Assembly: GCA_030694465.1 (NCBI GenBank)
Contig: JAUXYJ010000101.1
Coordinates: 1 to 47,859 of the forward strand
Direction of reading: 5' to 3'
DNA: 47,859 nt
Source: Deltaproteobacteria bacterium
GTDB taxonomy: Bacteria > Myxococcota_A > Polyangia > Polyangiales > Ga0077539
The notes beneath the pieces are model-generated. The model was not told where the DNA came from. It searched no databases and saw only the letters and a list, made by a program, of their open reading frames with translations. The translations under genes were made by a program, and so were the position numbers. This document shows, piece after piece, positions 15,475 through 24,491 of this stretch; within the stretch, counting starts at the first letter, position 1; the number at the start of each line of letters is the position of its first letter.

Positions 15475-16536
15475 ATGGCTGTTGAATGGCTGACGTTTCA
15501 TCTGACCGATCGTTGTCAGCTCGATTGCCAACACTGTCTCAGAGATCCTGAGAGCAAACCCAAGGACCTAGACCGCGCGATCATCCGCCAGACTCTCGAA
15601 GAGGGAAAGCGGATCTACCGGGCGTTTCATGCGGGATTTACCGGTGGCGAGCCCACGCTTCATCCGGAATTCTTGGGCATCATTGATGACACGGTCGCGC
15701 TGGGGTTTACCTGGCACATGGTGTCTAACGGTAAGACCGCGGCGTGGCTCTTTGAGAAGCTCTTAGAGAAGCCCTCACGCAAAGACGCGATGACCTCGAT
15801 CACGTTGAGTCTCGATGGCGCAGACGAAGAGATGCATGACGGCATCCGCGGTGCGGGGAGCTATCGCGAGGTGCTGCGTGCGGCGTCGCTGTGCCAGATG
15901 CACGACATGAAGTTTGTCATCCAGACAGTGATTCATCAGCGAAATCAGCACCAAATCGAGGCCATTGGGCTCCTCGCGAGCCAGCTCGGTGCGGCGCGAT
16001 TGTCGTTTGCGATGACTGTGCCCACAGGTACTCACTTCGATGAGTCTTTCTATCTTACTCCGAAGGCTTGGCGGCGTGTGATGGACCGGATCGATCGGTT
16101 GTCTGCAACGCTTAAGCTCACGATCTCTTCTCCCGAAGGCTTTTGGAACCAACAGCCACTTCACGTGTGTGCGCCCTTTGCGAGTCAGCAATTGCACATT
16201 GATGTCGATGGCAACCTTGAGCTCTGTTGCCAACACGCGGGGGTGCCCCAACAAGAGGGCGCTCGGACATCTCAGGGCGGTAATCTACGTGAAAAATCGC
16301 TGACAGAATCGCATCGCTCGGTGCTCGGGATCATCCAGCAGGCCCAGCTCGATAAGCTCGAGGCGATGACTCAAGGGAGCTTCGATCAGGGTTGGGATGA
16401 GTTTCCGTGCAACTGGTGTCTGAAGTACTTTGGTAAGCCGCATTGGGATCAAGAGGGCGCGGCGGGGCCAGGGGCGACGCGTGAGCGGTGGCGCGGCGCG
16501 TGGTCGAAGGGAAAGAGCCTCCCGATCGTGCAGTGA
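15475..16536 (+). CDS. Radical SAM/SPASM-like peptide maturase
   Basis: Radical S-adenosylmethionine enzyme of 353 residues. The CxxxCxxC cluster motif is Cys14, Cys18 and Cys21, with FTGGEPTLHPE at 55-65 and SLDGADEEMHD at 112-122. The C-terminal part has Cys232, Cys251/252 and a CNWC pair at 312-315, fitting a SPASM or twitch domain with auxiliary iron-sulfur cluster. Such enzymes install carbon-carbon or thioether crosslinks, or epimerise residues, in RiPP precursors. It lies 62 bp after the 58-residue precursor and 6 bp before the HPr-kinase-like gene. The precursor core lacks Cys, so a sactipeptide-type thioether is unlikely; crosslinking, epimerisation or another alteration remains open. 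Confidence 0.85.
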   Translation: MAVEWLTFHLTDRCQLDCQHCLRDPESKPKDLDRAIIRQTLEEGKRIYRAFHAGFTGGEPTLHPEFLGIIDDTVALGFTWHMVSNGKTAAWLFEKLLEKPSRKDAMTSITLSLDGADEEMHDGIRGAGSYREVLRAASLCQMHDMKFVIQTVIHQRNQHQIEAIGLLASQLGAARLSFAMTVPTGTHFDESFYLTPKAWRRVMDRIDRLSATLKLTISSPEGFWNQQPLHVCAPFASQQLHIDVDGNLELCCQHAGVPQQEGARTSQGGNLREKSLTESHRSVLGIIQQAQLDKLEAMTQGSFDQGWDEFPCNWCLKYFGKPHWDQEGAAGPGATRERWRGAWSKGKSLPIVQ

Positions 16537-16542
16537 GAAGTG

Positions 16543-17538
16543 ATGGCTGAGTCCGCGTTTGATGTGCACGGCGTCACGGTGCACGCGACATTGGATGACA
16601 GGGAGCGGGTGCTCGGGCCTGTCCTGGCGCGCCTTGGGCACGCTGAGTTGCGCGCTGAACCGAGCCTGTCGTTGCGGGTACGTGTGCATGACGAGCCCTG
16701 CGTGTTGAGCGAAGAGCAAGCGCGTGATCCGCGGTTTTTCTTTGGATTATCGCAGGGATATGTGACCGCGCAGGGCTACGCGCTGAGCGACGCGGGATCG
16801 ACAGCGGTCATTGATTGTGCCCAGCGAAGCGTGACGGTCGCGATGTATCGAGACCCGGTGAGCGGGGCGTGTCCGGCGACGTCGCCGGGTCTGTCGCACT
16901 CGGCGTTGTGCCTCGCGCTTCGTGAGTGGGAGCTGTTCGAGTTGCATGCAGCGTGTGTTGTCGACCGAGACCTCGCCGCGCTGATTGTGGGGGATTCTGG
17001 CTCTGGAAAGACCTCGACGACCTTGGCGATGATCACTGCTGGTGCGAGCTTTCTCGCAGACGATCGTGTGCTGTTGCGACGTGGGTCAGGTGCAGTCCAG
17101 GTGTGTGCTTATCCGCGAGACTTTCATGTGACGGACCAGACCATGAGTGCGCATCAAGCCCTCAGAGATCGCGTGTCCTCGGGTGAAGGGACTGCGTTTG
17201 ATCACAAGCGACTTCTGGACGGATATGCTGTATTTTCGCAGAGGTTCGTGCGTTCTTGGGGTGCGCGCAAGGTGCTCGTGTTGCCCTCGATCCGCGGCGA
17301 ATCAGGTACGCTCGTGCGTCGGGTGAGCGCGTCTGAGGGCTTCGGTCACTTGCTCGAGTCCAGCGCGCTCGCGCTTGTCGACGGTGTCCGCAAGCGAAGC
17401 GAAAATCTCGCGGTCCTGCGCGACTTAGCCAACGAGTCCAGCGCGTTTGAGGTACAGCTCGGACGCGAATGGCTTGAGAATCCAGCGCAATCGGCGATGT
17501 TGCTCTGGGCACAGCTGCGTGAGATGTCCCGCTCGTGA
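16543..17538 (+). CDS. HPr-kinase-like protein of the RiPP cluster
   Basis: P-loop kinase-like protein of 331 residues. Walker A GDSGSGKT is at 150-157, followed by ASFLADDRVLLRR, matching the HprK-type fold in which an acidic residue after the P-loop serves catalysis. Homologues in lasso clusters such as paeninodin phosphorylate the precursor on a Ser. Here the precursor tail has Ser44, Ser55 and Thr48/Thr56 as possible targets. The ATG at 16543 is preceded directly by an in-frame GTG at 16540; GAGAAG in front can serve either. It follows the radical SAM gene by 6 bp and overlaps the ABC gene by 4 nt (GTGA). It could instead be a regulator without kinase activity. Confidence 0.75.
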   Translation: MAESAFDVHGVTVHATLDDRERVLGPVLARLGHAELRAEPSLSLRVRVHDEPCVLSEEQARDPRFFFGLSQGYVTAQGYALSDAGSTAVIDCAQRSVTVAMYRDPVSGACPATSPGLSHSALCLALREWELFELHAACVVDRDLAALIVGDSGSGKTSTTLAMITAGASFLADDRVLLRRGSGAVQVCAYPRDFHVTDQTMSAHQALRDRVSSGEGTAFDHKRLLDGYAVFSQRFVRSWGARKVLVLPSIRGESGTLVRRVSASEGFGHLLESSALALVDGVRKRSENLAVLRDLANESSAFEVQLGREWLENPAQSAMLLWAQLREMSRS

Positions 17539-19094
17539 GCGATGAATCACCAGGCCTGCTGCGCACCATGCTTCGGCAGAGCGTCGAGCTCGTGGTGGTC
17601 GTGGCAGGGCTTCAAGCGCTGTGGTTGATGGCTGTCCCAGCGGCGGTCTGGATGCGTCGTGAGGGTGTCGTGTGGGCCCTTGTGATGGGGCTCGTTGGGG
17701 GGCCCCTTGGGGCGCTCTTGCAGCAGCGGTTGCGCCGTCGACTGCGGCTCTTATCGATTGGGTATGCGGCGGATGAGGCGCTGCGTGGGCGGAGCGCGGC
17801 GACGGATCTCGAGGCCGAAGCGGCGTTCTGGGTGGCGCACTTGTCCGAGTATCTCGTGTCGACCGCGGCGCCCTCGTTGGCGGGCGCGTTGGCGGCGTTG
17901 GTGCTGGTGCTCGTGATGTTTGCGCGGGTGCTGGGCTGGGGCTGGGTGCTCGTGGCGACGCTGATTTTGTCGTTAGTGGGTGCGCTAGGGATCGCGTCGA
18001 CACGGTGGCTTTCACCGCTGTTTGCAGGGGCGTTTGATGCGCGGCAGCGCGTGGCATTGTGGGTCGCTGTGGCGGTGCACGGAGGGCACGAGCTCACTTC
18101 TCGGAGCGCTCGCGATGCGTTGTCCGAGCGATTGCAGCGCGCTGTTCTGCGTTGGTGTCAGCGGGACGAGCGCAGCGAAATCATGCGCGCTGTCGTACGC
18201 GTCGCACTGCTTGCATTTGCTGCAATTTTACTAGTGATTGTCTTGCAGTGCGCCTCGCTCGATCTGCGCACGCTGGTGGTCACCTTGCTTGATGGGAGGC
18301 GCGGGTGGGGTACTGCTGCGCTGTTGGTGGCGTCGGTTCCGGTGGTGGTGTCTGCGCTGCGGTGGAGCAGTGACTATGTTGTCGCGTACACAGAGCTCAC
18401 GAGACACCTGCGAATTGACAGGCCACGTGAAGATCGAACGCTCGCTCAGACGCGGCTGTTGAGTCCACCGAGCACGTTGCGGCTCGAGTCACTGGTGGGT
18501 GGTTACAAAGATCATGCGGTGATCCGCAGCGTCTCTCTAGTGATCCCGCTCGATGGGATCGTTGGGATTTTCGCTGCAAATGGCGCGGGAAAGAGCACGT
18601 TGGCGCGCATGCTCACGGGTCTTCAGCGGCCCATGGACGGCGCGCTGTGGATTGATGAAGTGCGTGCACACGAGGTCGATGGAGAAGACGTCGCGTTTGT
18701 TCCACAAGAGCCTGTGCTGATGGACGGCCTGAGTGTGCGTGAGAGCGTGCACCTGGTTGTCCCAGAGGTGAGCGAAGAGGCGATGAGAGAGATGCTCACT
18801 TCGCTGGGATTTGTGCAGGGAATTGACACATTGATTACGACGCTCTCGCAGGGTGAGCGACGACGTGTAGGGCTCGCGCGGGCGCTGCTTAAGCGACCCA
18901 AGCTCCTCGTGATGGATGAGCCCGACACGGCGCTCGATCACCGCGGCCGCACACTGCTCGCCGAGGCGCTCATCGAGGCGCGAAAACACAGCGCGATTGT
19001 GCTGGTGTCGCATCGAGAAGAGCTCGTCGCGTTGTGCTCTTCGATCGTGCGCATCGACGATGGAAGGCTCTCGTATGAGCAAATTGCTAAGTAA
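17535..19094 (+). CDS. ABC exporter, fused permease and ATPase
   Basis: Half-transporter of 519 residues that would dimerise to export the mature peptide or give self-protection. Several hydrophobic segments lie within residues 18-275 (for example LVVVVAGLQALWLMAVPAAVW and LAALVLVLVMFARVL). The nucleotide-binding domain follows, with Walker A AANGAGKST near 347-355, the Q-loop in FVPQEP, signature LSQGE near 436-440 and Walker B LLVMDEP near 456. The GTG start overlaps the kinase-like gene stop. The permease is poorly conserved and short for an ABC1 domain. No peptidase C39 domain is present, consistent with a separate B2 protease doing the leader cleavage. Confidence 0.88.
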   Translation: MSDESPGLLRTMLRQSVELVVVVAGLQALWLMAVPAAVWMRREGVVWALVMGLVGGPLGALLQQRLRRRLRLLSIGYAADEALRGRSAATDLEAEAAFWVAHLSEYLVSTAAPSLAGALAALVLVLVMFARVLGWGWVLVATLILSLVGALGIASTRWLSPLFAGAFDARQRVALWVAVAVHGGHELTSRSARDALSERLQRAVLRWCQRDERSEIMRAVVRVALLAFAAILLVIVLQCASLDLRTLVVTLLDGRRGWGTAALLVASVPVVVSALRWSSDYVVAYTELTRHLRIDRPREDRTLAQTRLLSPPSTLRLESLVGGYKDHAVIRSVSLVIPLDGIVGIFAANGAGKSTLARMLTGLQRPMDGALWIDEVRAHEVDGEDVAFVPQEPVLMDGLSVRESVHLVVPEVSEEAMREMLTSLGFVQGIDTLITTLSQGERRRVGLARALLKRPKLLVMDEPDTALDHRGRTLLAEALIEARKHSAIVLVSHREELVALCSSIVRIDDGRLSYEQIAK

Positions 19095-19109
19095 ATGGCT
19101 CGTGTACGG

Positions 19110-19970
19110 TCACGTCGTCGCGATGGGCAAGGGCAAGAGGATCGCGTGCGGAAACGATTGCGTTGAGAACAACGCGACCTCGTAGCCGGCCTTCAATGCG
19201 AGCGCGTGGATCTCGGTCTCGGTAAACGCGTAGACAAATCCACCGGACGACTCGAAGCCGAGACCTTGTGAGATGGGCTCTTGGTGTGAGCGAAAGGGTG
19301 CGAGGGTGCGACGGATAAGCGCGCGCGCACGATCGGATTTTCCCTGAGAAATCGCAGATGATTCTGAGCGAATAAAGAAGCTCATCATCAGGGGTGCTTT
19401 GGGCGCGAGCGCGCGGCAGTCACGCAGGATCTGTGTGTGTGTCTTCTCTTCGAGGATGTGCGTGAGGCTTCCCCAGCCAAGAATGACCAGGTCAAACGCT
19501 GGTGATTCTTTGAGCGACGCGAGCGGCCCATGGCCTCTCGTCGCCTCGGTAAGGTCTTCGTAGCGTCCATCGAAGACGTGTGCTTTTCCTGCGAATTGAG
19601 TGGCAGTTTGTGTTGCGCCCTCGCGAAGGACTGGGTTGGGTTCAAACGCTGTGACGTCATAGCCTCGTTGTGCGAGGCCCTGGATTTCGCGCCCACCACC
19701 GGCCGCACCCAGCAAAACACGGCCCGATTGCGGGATGTGTTCGTTGGCCAAGAGTGATTCTTCCCAAGAAAAGAGACCGTTGACGTAGATGCTCCCGCCG
19801 GGGAGGTAGTTGCGCTGTGAGTTGTACGCGTACTGGGTCACCGCGCTGCGTTTGTCAGGAGAAACACCGGCAAACAAGAGCTCGTCGCGGAGCAGCTCGT
19901 GTGCGCGATAGGCGTACCAAGCGAGTCGATCAGCCGCGAGAAGGGCGCGAATCCAGAGGGGGACGAACAT
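19110..19970 (-). CDS. Class I SAM-dependent methyltransferase
   Basis: Methyltransferase-like protein of about 286 residues with motif I in VLLGAAGGGREIQGLAQRG and an acidic residue ending the second strand (VTAFEPNP). An FDLVILGWGSLTHI segment corresponds to motif IV. The start at 19970 is chosen to keep clear of the divergent nucleotidyltransferase gene; an ATG at 20009 is possible, and neither has a good ribosome binding site. It is convergent with the ABC exporter and divergent from the nucleotidyltransferase. Target unknown; methylation of the RiPP is an inference from position. Confidence 0.75.
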   Translation of the reverse strand: MFVPLWIRALLAADRLAWYAYRAHELLRDELLFAGVSPDKRSAVTQYAYNSQRNYLPGGSIYVNGLFSWEESLLANEHIPQSGRVLLGAAGGGREIQGLAQRGYDVTAFEPNPVLREGATQTATQFAGKAHVFDGRYEDLTEATRGHGPLASLKESPAFDLVILGWGSLTHILEEKTHTQILRDCRALAPKAPLMMSFFIRSESSAISQGKSDRARALIRRTLAPFRSHQEPISQGLGFESSGGFVYAFTETEIHALALKAGYEVALFSTQSFPHAILLPLPIATT

Positions 19971-20011
19971 GGTAGGTGATGGTAGCAACGGAGGGTGAGA
20001 GGCATTCATCT

Positions 20012-20962
20012 GTGATTGATATGCGTGACGCGATCACGCGAGACATGGCAGGGGTCGTGATGGACCCGTTGGCGTTAGTGGCCACGCATGCACGCGCACA
20101 GCATGTGTTGCGCACGGTGCTGACAACCTTCGATCGCGAGGGCGTGAAAGCGTTGGTGGTCAAGGGCGCGGTGACCTCGAAGATGCTCTATGAGCGCCCG
20201 TGGGAGCGACCCATGAGCGACATTGATCTTCGCGTAGAGCCCAGCCTGTTGGCACGCGTTGAAGCGATCGCACAGAAGCAGGGCTGGGTGCAGCCCGATC
20301 GCTCGAAGATTTACAACACGGCGTGGCTTCGTGTGGATGGTCTTGCGGTGGACGTTGAGAGCACCGTGGGCGCTCCGTACATGTCTTCGCTCAGTGTGCG
20401 AGCGATGGGTGAGCGGGCTGAGCGTACGGACGAGTGGCTGGGATATGCGCATTGGCAAGCGGCCTTCGAAGACCACGTTCTGTTGACCTGTCTCAATGTT
20501 TGGAAAGATCACCTAGTGCATGCGCTGCCGTGGTCGTGGCGTGATTTGCAGCTATTTTCTAGGCATTCTCGGTTTGATCCGGAGCGTTTCGCGCGCGTGG
20601 CGTGGCGTGCAGGCAACGCGAGCGTGGTCGCTGCTATCGCCGAAATGCTCACGCAGAGTGGGCCTTCTGCCGAGGCCGATGGCTGGCGTCGTGTGAGACA
20701 TTCGCTTGGGCAAGTGCCACGTCCGTGGTTGCTCCAATGGGCTCGTTGGCTGCAAAATAAGCCAGAAAATGCGCTTCTCTTGGGTCGTCGATTGCTGGCC
20801 CGGACTGCGTCGGATGTGTGGTCCAAGCAGGGACATGCGGTCTTGCGCATGGCATGGTGGGGGCTTGCAAGACGCTTTGATCCGGCGCAAGACCGCGGAG
20901 ACTTGAGCTGGAAATTCCCGATCACATCCTCTGTGCGATCTTCGCCTTTGTCACTCGAATGA
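20012..20962 (+). CDS. Nucleotidyltransferase, NTP_transf_5-like, RiPP-associated
   Basis: Protein of about 316 residues with the family hallmark KGAVTSKMLYERPWERPMSD followed by IDLRV, an uncharacterised nucleotidyltransferase fold whose metal-binding acids are in SDIDLRV, and a Trp-rich helical C-terminal half. Members are frequently found in lasso and related RiPP clusters together with HPr-kinase homologues, as here. The GTG at 20012 has GAGAGG ten bases before it; a GTG at 19976 and an ATG at 20021 are alternatives. It could add a nucleotide to the peptide or to another small molecule. This gene ends the RiPP block. Confidence 0.72.
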   Translation: MIDMRDAITRDMAGVVMDPLALVATHARAQHVLRTVLTTFDREGVKALVVKGAVTSKMLYERPWERPMSDIDLRVEPSLLARVEAIAQKQGWVQPDRSKIYNTAWLRVDGLAVDVESTVGAPYMSSLSVRAMGERAERTDEWLGYAHWQAAFEDHVLLTCLNVWKDHLVHALPWSWRDLQLFSRHSRFDPERFARVAWRAGNASVVAAIAEMLTQSGPSAEADGWRRVRHSLGQVPRPWLLQWARWLQNKPENALLLGRRLLARTASDVWSKQGHAVLRMAWWGLARRFDPAQDRGDLSWKFPITSSVRSSPLSLE

Positions 20963-21084
20963 ATGGTCGTGTTCAGACAACCAAGCGCATGTGCGGTTGC
21001 GTAACACGTGACTTGAACATGCAATCGCAAGGAGTGTTGCCCACCGTTTTGGGGATCCTTCGTTGCATCGAGCGGGCAATCTGA
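20959..21084 (+). CDS. Possible 41-residue peptide coupled to the nucleotidyltransferase gene
   Basis: An ATG overlaps the nucleotidyltransferase stop as ATGA and stays open for 41 codons, beginning MNGRVQTTKRMCGCVTRDL and containing three Cys. The overlap is the usual sign of translational coupling in this plasmid, but the frame is short and resembles no family I know. It may be chance. Confidence 0.2.
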   Translation: MNGRVQTTKRMCGCVTRDLNMQSQGVLPTVLGILRCIERAI

Positions 21085-21121
21085 TACACGCCTGCCTGGA
21101 AATTATCGGGAGTTTATCGCC

Positions 21122-23353
21122 TTGTCCGACCTTGATTCGTCATCAGCAGCTTCTGCTCAAGCAGAGGACACAACGCGATCGGCTGCACAATTGCTGCGCT
21201 CGTTGTGGAAGCAGCGCTACCTGATCATTCTCGTTGCCGCTGTGACCACGGTGCTCGTGACGTTGTGGACTCTCAAGCAGCCGAAGATCTACGCAGCCGC
21301 GACGACCATTGAGTTTGATCCGAATCCACCCCGGCCAATGGGCCGCAGCATGGATGACGTCAACAGTGGCATGGAGGGCTATTGGTCCACGCGCGAGTAC
21401 TACTCGACACAGTTTCAAGTGTTGCAGAGTCAGCGCGTCTCCGAAGCAGTCGTACGGCAATTGGGTTTGCAACACGACGCGGATTTTCTGGGTGTTGCAC
21501 CTGAGCAGCGTGGATCTTTTCGCTCGAGACTCGTGACGGACACGGCTGCGGTGCTGCGTGGCCGCATGAAAGTTGAGCCCGTTAAAGACAGCCGATTGGT
21601 GCTCATCACGCTCGAGGATCGAAGCCCACGAAGAGCACAATTGCTAGCGAATACGCTGGCTGCTGTGTACATTCGGCAGAACCTCGACCAGCGCATGTCT
21701 ACGACTGTGAGCGCGCTTGAGTGGCTCGGTCAGCAGCTTGAGTCCTTGCGACGTCAGCTGGGAAACAGCGAGCGAGCGCTTCACGACTATCGCCGCGAGC
21801 ACAACCTCTTGAGCACTTCGTTTGAAGAGCGTCGAGACCATGTGGGCAATCGAATTTCGCGCTTGTCCGAAGCGGTGACCGAGACACAGACGCGTCGTAT
21901 TGCGATCGCCTCGCGCGTGTCTGAGCTTCGTCGAGCTGCCAACGCGCAAGATCCCATGACGATGAACGCACCGGAGCTCTTGGCTTCGGCGCCCTTGCAA
22001 GCGCTGCGCGGAAGCCTCGAGCAGCTGCGTCGAGAGCGCGATGGGCTTGTGCCTCGCTATGGTGACAATGCGCAGCCGATGTTGGCGCTCAATGGGCGCA
22101 TTACGGAGATTGAGACTGCCATCCGTCGTGAGGTTCGCAACGTCTTAGAGTCGGCCGAGTCCGAGCTTCGGGCGGTGCGTCGTACCGAGGGTGACCTGCG
22201 CGGGACGCTTGGAGATGCGCAACGTGAAGGCCTCGAGATCAACCTTCGCGAGATCGAGTATGGGCAGCTGTTGCGAGAGCGAGAGAACACTTCGAAGCTC
22301 TACGGCATTGTGCTTGAGCGCACGAAAGAGACGGACCTGTCCAAGCTCATGCGCGTGAACAACGTGCGTGTGTTGGATGAGGCGCTGCTGCCTGCGATTG
22401 CCGTGCGTCCCAAGGTCCCGATGAACATTGGGTTGGGATTGCTCGGTGGCATTCTGCTTGGTCTTTTACTAGCGAATGTCGTGATTCAGTCCGATCGCAC
22501 GATGCGCAACGAAGAGGACGTAACCGACGATCTCAAGTCGACGTTCTTGGGATTGATTCCGCGCATTGGGAGTCAGCGTGCGGGGAGCTATCGCTACAAG
22601 TATCGCTATGGCGGAAAGCGCGATGACGAAGATGACAAGCCAGTGACCAATCCAGACCTGGTGGTGCACACGCATCCCGGTTCGGCGGTCGCAGAGGCGT
22701 GTCGTGGCATTCGTACAAACCTGCTGTTTATGTCGCCGGATTTGCCCTTCAAGACCATCATGGTCGCGAGCAGCGACCCGCGTGAAGGCAAGACTACGGT
22801 CGCGATCAGTTTGGCCATCACGCTCGCGCAGAGTGGCAAACGCGTGATCATTGTCGACACGGACCTTCGCCGACCGCGTGTACACAAGGTGTTTAAAGTG
22901 CGTCCTGCGGTAGGTATCACCAGCGTGTTGGTCAATGAGGCGACACTGGAGGAAGCAGTGCTCGACACAGAGATCGAGAATTTGCAGCTACTTCCGTGTG
23001 GGCCAATCCCGCCCAATCCTTCGGAGTTGTTGCACAGTCAGCGATTTCAAGACCTGCTGACACAGCTCAAGGGCAAGTACGACCGCATCGTGTTTGATAC
23101 GCCGCCGGTGGGTGCCGTGACAGACGCCTTGGTGATTGGGCCGCAGCTCGATGGGACCATTTTGGTGACGCGCGCGCGCAAGACGGTTCGTGCACGTGCA
23201 CGCAGCGTGTTGAACCAACTGCGGTCTCTTAACACCCGGATTGCGGGCGTCATTCTGAACGACGTAGATCTCGTGAATGAGGGAAGTTACTCGTATTATG
23301 CCTACGCGGGGCGCTACGAGTACAAGCCCATCGCAGAGCCCGCTAACGAGTAA
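21122..23353 (+). CDS. Wzz chain-length regulator fused to BY-kinase (polysaccharide co-polymerase)
   Basis: Inner-membrane tyrosine autokinase of 743 residues that controls polymer length and export. The Wzz domain has a first membrane segment at about 32-52, a long periplasmic coiled region and a second segment at about 433-455. The cytoplasmic kinase has Walker A SSDPREGKTT near 550-559, Walker A' IIVDTDLRRP near 577-586, Walker B IVFDTPP near 656 and a C-terminal Tyr-rich tail (YSYYAYAGRYEY) as autophosphorylation site. TTG start with GGGAG about 10 bp upstream. It opens the polysaccharide region after a 159-bp gap that follows the RiPP block. A matching tyrosine phosphatase or outer-membrane channel was not seen here. 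Confidence 0.93.
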   Translation: MSDLDSSSAASAQAEDTTRSAAQLLRSLWKQRYLIILVAAVTTVLVTLWTLKQPKIYAAATTIEFDPNPPRPMGRSMDDVNSGMEGYWSTREYYSTQFQVLQSQRVSEAVVRQLGLQHDADFLGVAPEQRGSFRSRLVTDTAAVLRGRMKVEPVKDSRLVLITLEDRSPRRAQLLANTLAAVYIRQNLDQRMSTTVSALEWLGQQLESLRRQLGNSERALHDYRREHNLLSTSFEERRDHVGNRISRLSEAVTETQTRRIAIASRVSELRRAANAQDPMTMNAPELLASAPLQALRGSLEQLRRERDGLVPRYGDNAQPMLALNGRITEIETAIRREVRNVLESAESELRAVRRTEGDLRGTLGDAQREGLEINLREIEYGQLLRERENTSKLYGIVLERTKETDLSKLMRVNNVRVLDEALLPAIAVRPKVPMNIGLGLLGGILLGLLLANVVIQSDRTMRNEEDVTDDLKSTFLGLIPRIGSQRAGSYRYKYRYGGKRDDEDDKPVTNPDLVVHTHPGSAVAEACRGIRTNLLFMSPDLPFKTIMVASSDPREGKTTVAISLAITLAQSGKRVIIVDTDLRRPRVHKVFKVRPAVGITSVLVNEATLEEAVLDTEIENLQLLPCGPIPPNPSELLHSQRFQDLLTQLKGKYDRIVFDTPPVGAVTDALVIGPQLDGTILVTRARKTVRARARSVLNQLRSLNTRIAGVILNDVDLVNEGSYSYYAYAGRYEYKPIAEPANE

Positions 23354-23355
23354 AC

Positions 23356-24315
23356 TCAGCTCGCTTCGCGCATCGAGAGGCTCTGCATCGCGTGCGTGCG
23401 TCGGAGCTTGGCGAAGTGATCGAGTACCTGTGTGAGCAGCGCCAGGTTCTCGCGCAGGTGTGTCCCGAAATTGTGTGGATGCCACCACAGGTGGAGCATT
23501 CCTCCGGTGTCTGCAGCGTGAGTCATCGCGCGGTTAATGCGCTGAATTCTCAGGGAATCTCCTGCGCGAAATCGCTCTTTGTACGGGCGAAAGAAGATAC
23601 TGGCGGAGACATCGACGGGTCCCTGTGTTTCACGTCGGATGTGTCGGGTTGTGGGCACCAATGGCAGATATGCATCGAGTAGGCGAGCTGCTCGTCGGGC
23701 GGGGTTCTCTTGGTGATAGGGCAGCGGGGCGTAGGCCCAGTGAGTTCCGTTGCCTCGCATGGCGCGCACACCGCATCGATCGAGCACATCGAGGTAAGCA
23801 GGGTTGAGCTGGTTGCGTGGAAAAACAATGCTCTGACACACATCTCCGAAGGGCGCGGCGATCGCGGCAGCGGCCCGAAGATCGTGCTCGAAGTCCTCAG
23901 CGGTCTGACCTGCTTCGAGCGGATAATAGTGCGAGAAAGTGTGTGTCGCGAGCTCTTGATGGGGGCTCGCAGCGATCTGCCGAATGAGTGACGGCGCGAA
24001 GTGAAACGGATCCGACGCTTCGTCTGTACCGACCTCGTGGAGGGCCAAGTATGGAGAGAGCGAATTGTCTGTATAGCCTGGAATTCGCGAGGGAATATGC
24101 GCTTCGAGTTGCTTCTTGGTCTCAGCAAAGAGCATCCCGACAGTGGCCCAGGTCGCGTGCACTTCGTACCGTTGAAACAGGTCAAGCATTGCCGGGATGG
24201 CTTGTCGCACACCGAGGAGATTCTCTCGGTATTGCTCTACACGGAGGTGATCTCGCACACCCCAATGCAGCTCAAAGTCCAACGAGATGACGAGCTTTGC
24301 ACCTGTGTCTGTCAT
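23356..24315 (-). CDS. Polysaccharide deacetylase family protein
   Basis: NodB-like enzyme of 319 residues. ISLDFELHWG near the start carries the metal-binding Asp/Glu pair, HTFSHYYP supplies the His pair, and MLHLWWHPHNFG near the C-terminus holds the catalytic His. Such enzymes remove N- or O-acetyl groups from polysaccharide. No signal peptide is visible, so it may act on cytoplasmic intermediates. The ATG at 24315 is chosen because the domain begins right there; an upstream ATG at 24645 would add 110 low-complexity residues overlapping the divergent GNAT gene. It is convergent with the BY-kinase gene, 2 bp apart. Confidence 0.85.
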   Translation of the reverse strand: MTDTGAKLVISLDFELHWGVRDHLRVEQYRENLLGVRQAIPAMLDLFQRYEVHATWATVGMLFAETKKQLEAHIPSRIPGYTDNSLSPYLALHEVGTDEASDPFHFAPSLIRQIAASPHQELATHTFSHYYPLEAGQTAEDFEHDLRAAAAIAAPFGDVCQSIVFPRNQLNPAYLDVLDRCGVRAMRGNGTHWAYAPLPYHQENPARRAARLLDAYLPLVPTTRHIRRETQGPVDVSASIFFRPYKERFRAGDSLRIQRINRAMTHAADTGGMLHLWWHPHNFGTHLRENLALLTQVLDHFAKLRRTHAMQSLSMREAS

Positions 24316-24491
24316 GGTCGGTATGGAGGAGGGTACGGTGAGCCCCGCGGGCGTGCACTCGGTTTGCAGAATGATCTGGCATTTGTCTCGAATTGTCGCG
24401 AAGTAGCACGCGAATGTGTGCGACGGGCTGAGCAACAGAGCACTACGCACGCGACACAGCATTCGCAGCGAAGAACGAGAGAGGACGAGCG

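Noticed and set aside
12692..20962. Ordinary lasso peptide cluster
   Set aside because: B1 and B2 are present, but a cyclase is missing, a radical SAM enzyme is present and the core lacks Asp/Glu at positions 7-9.
21122..21124. ATG start for the Wzz/BY-kinase gene
   Set aside because: No upstream in-frame ATG precedes the conserved N-terminal part; TTG with GGGAG upstream fits best.
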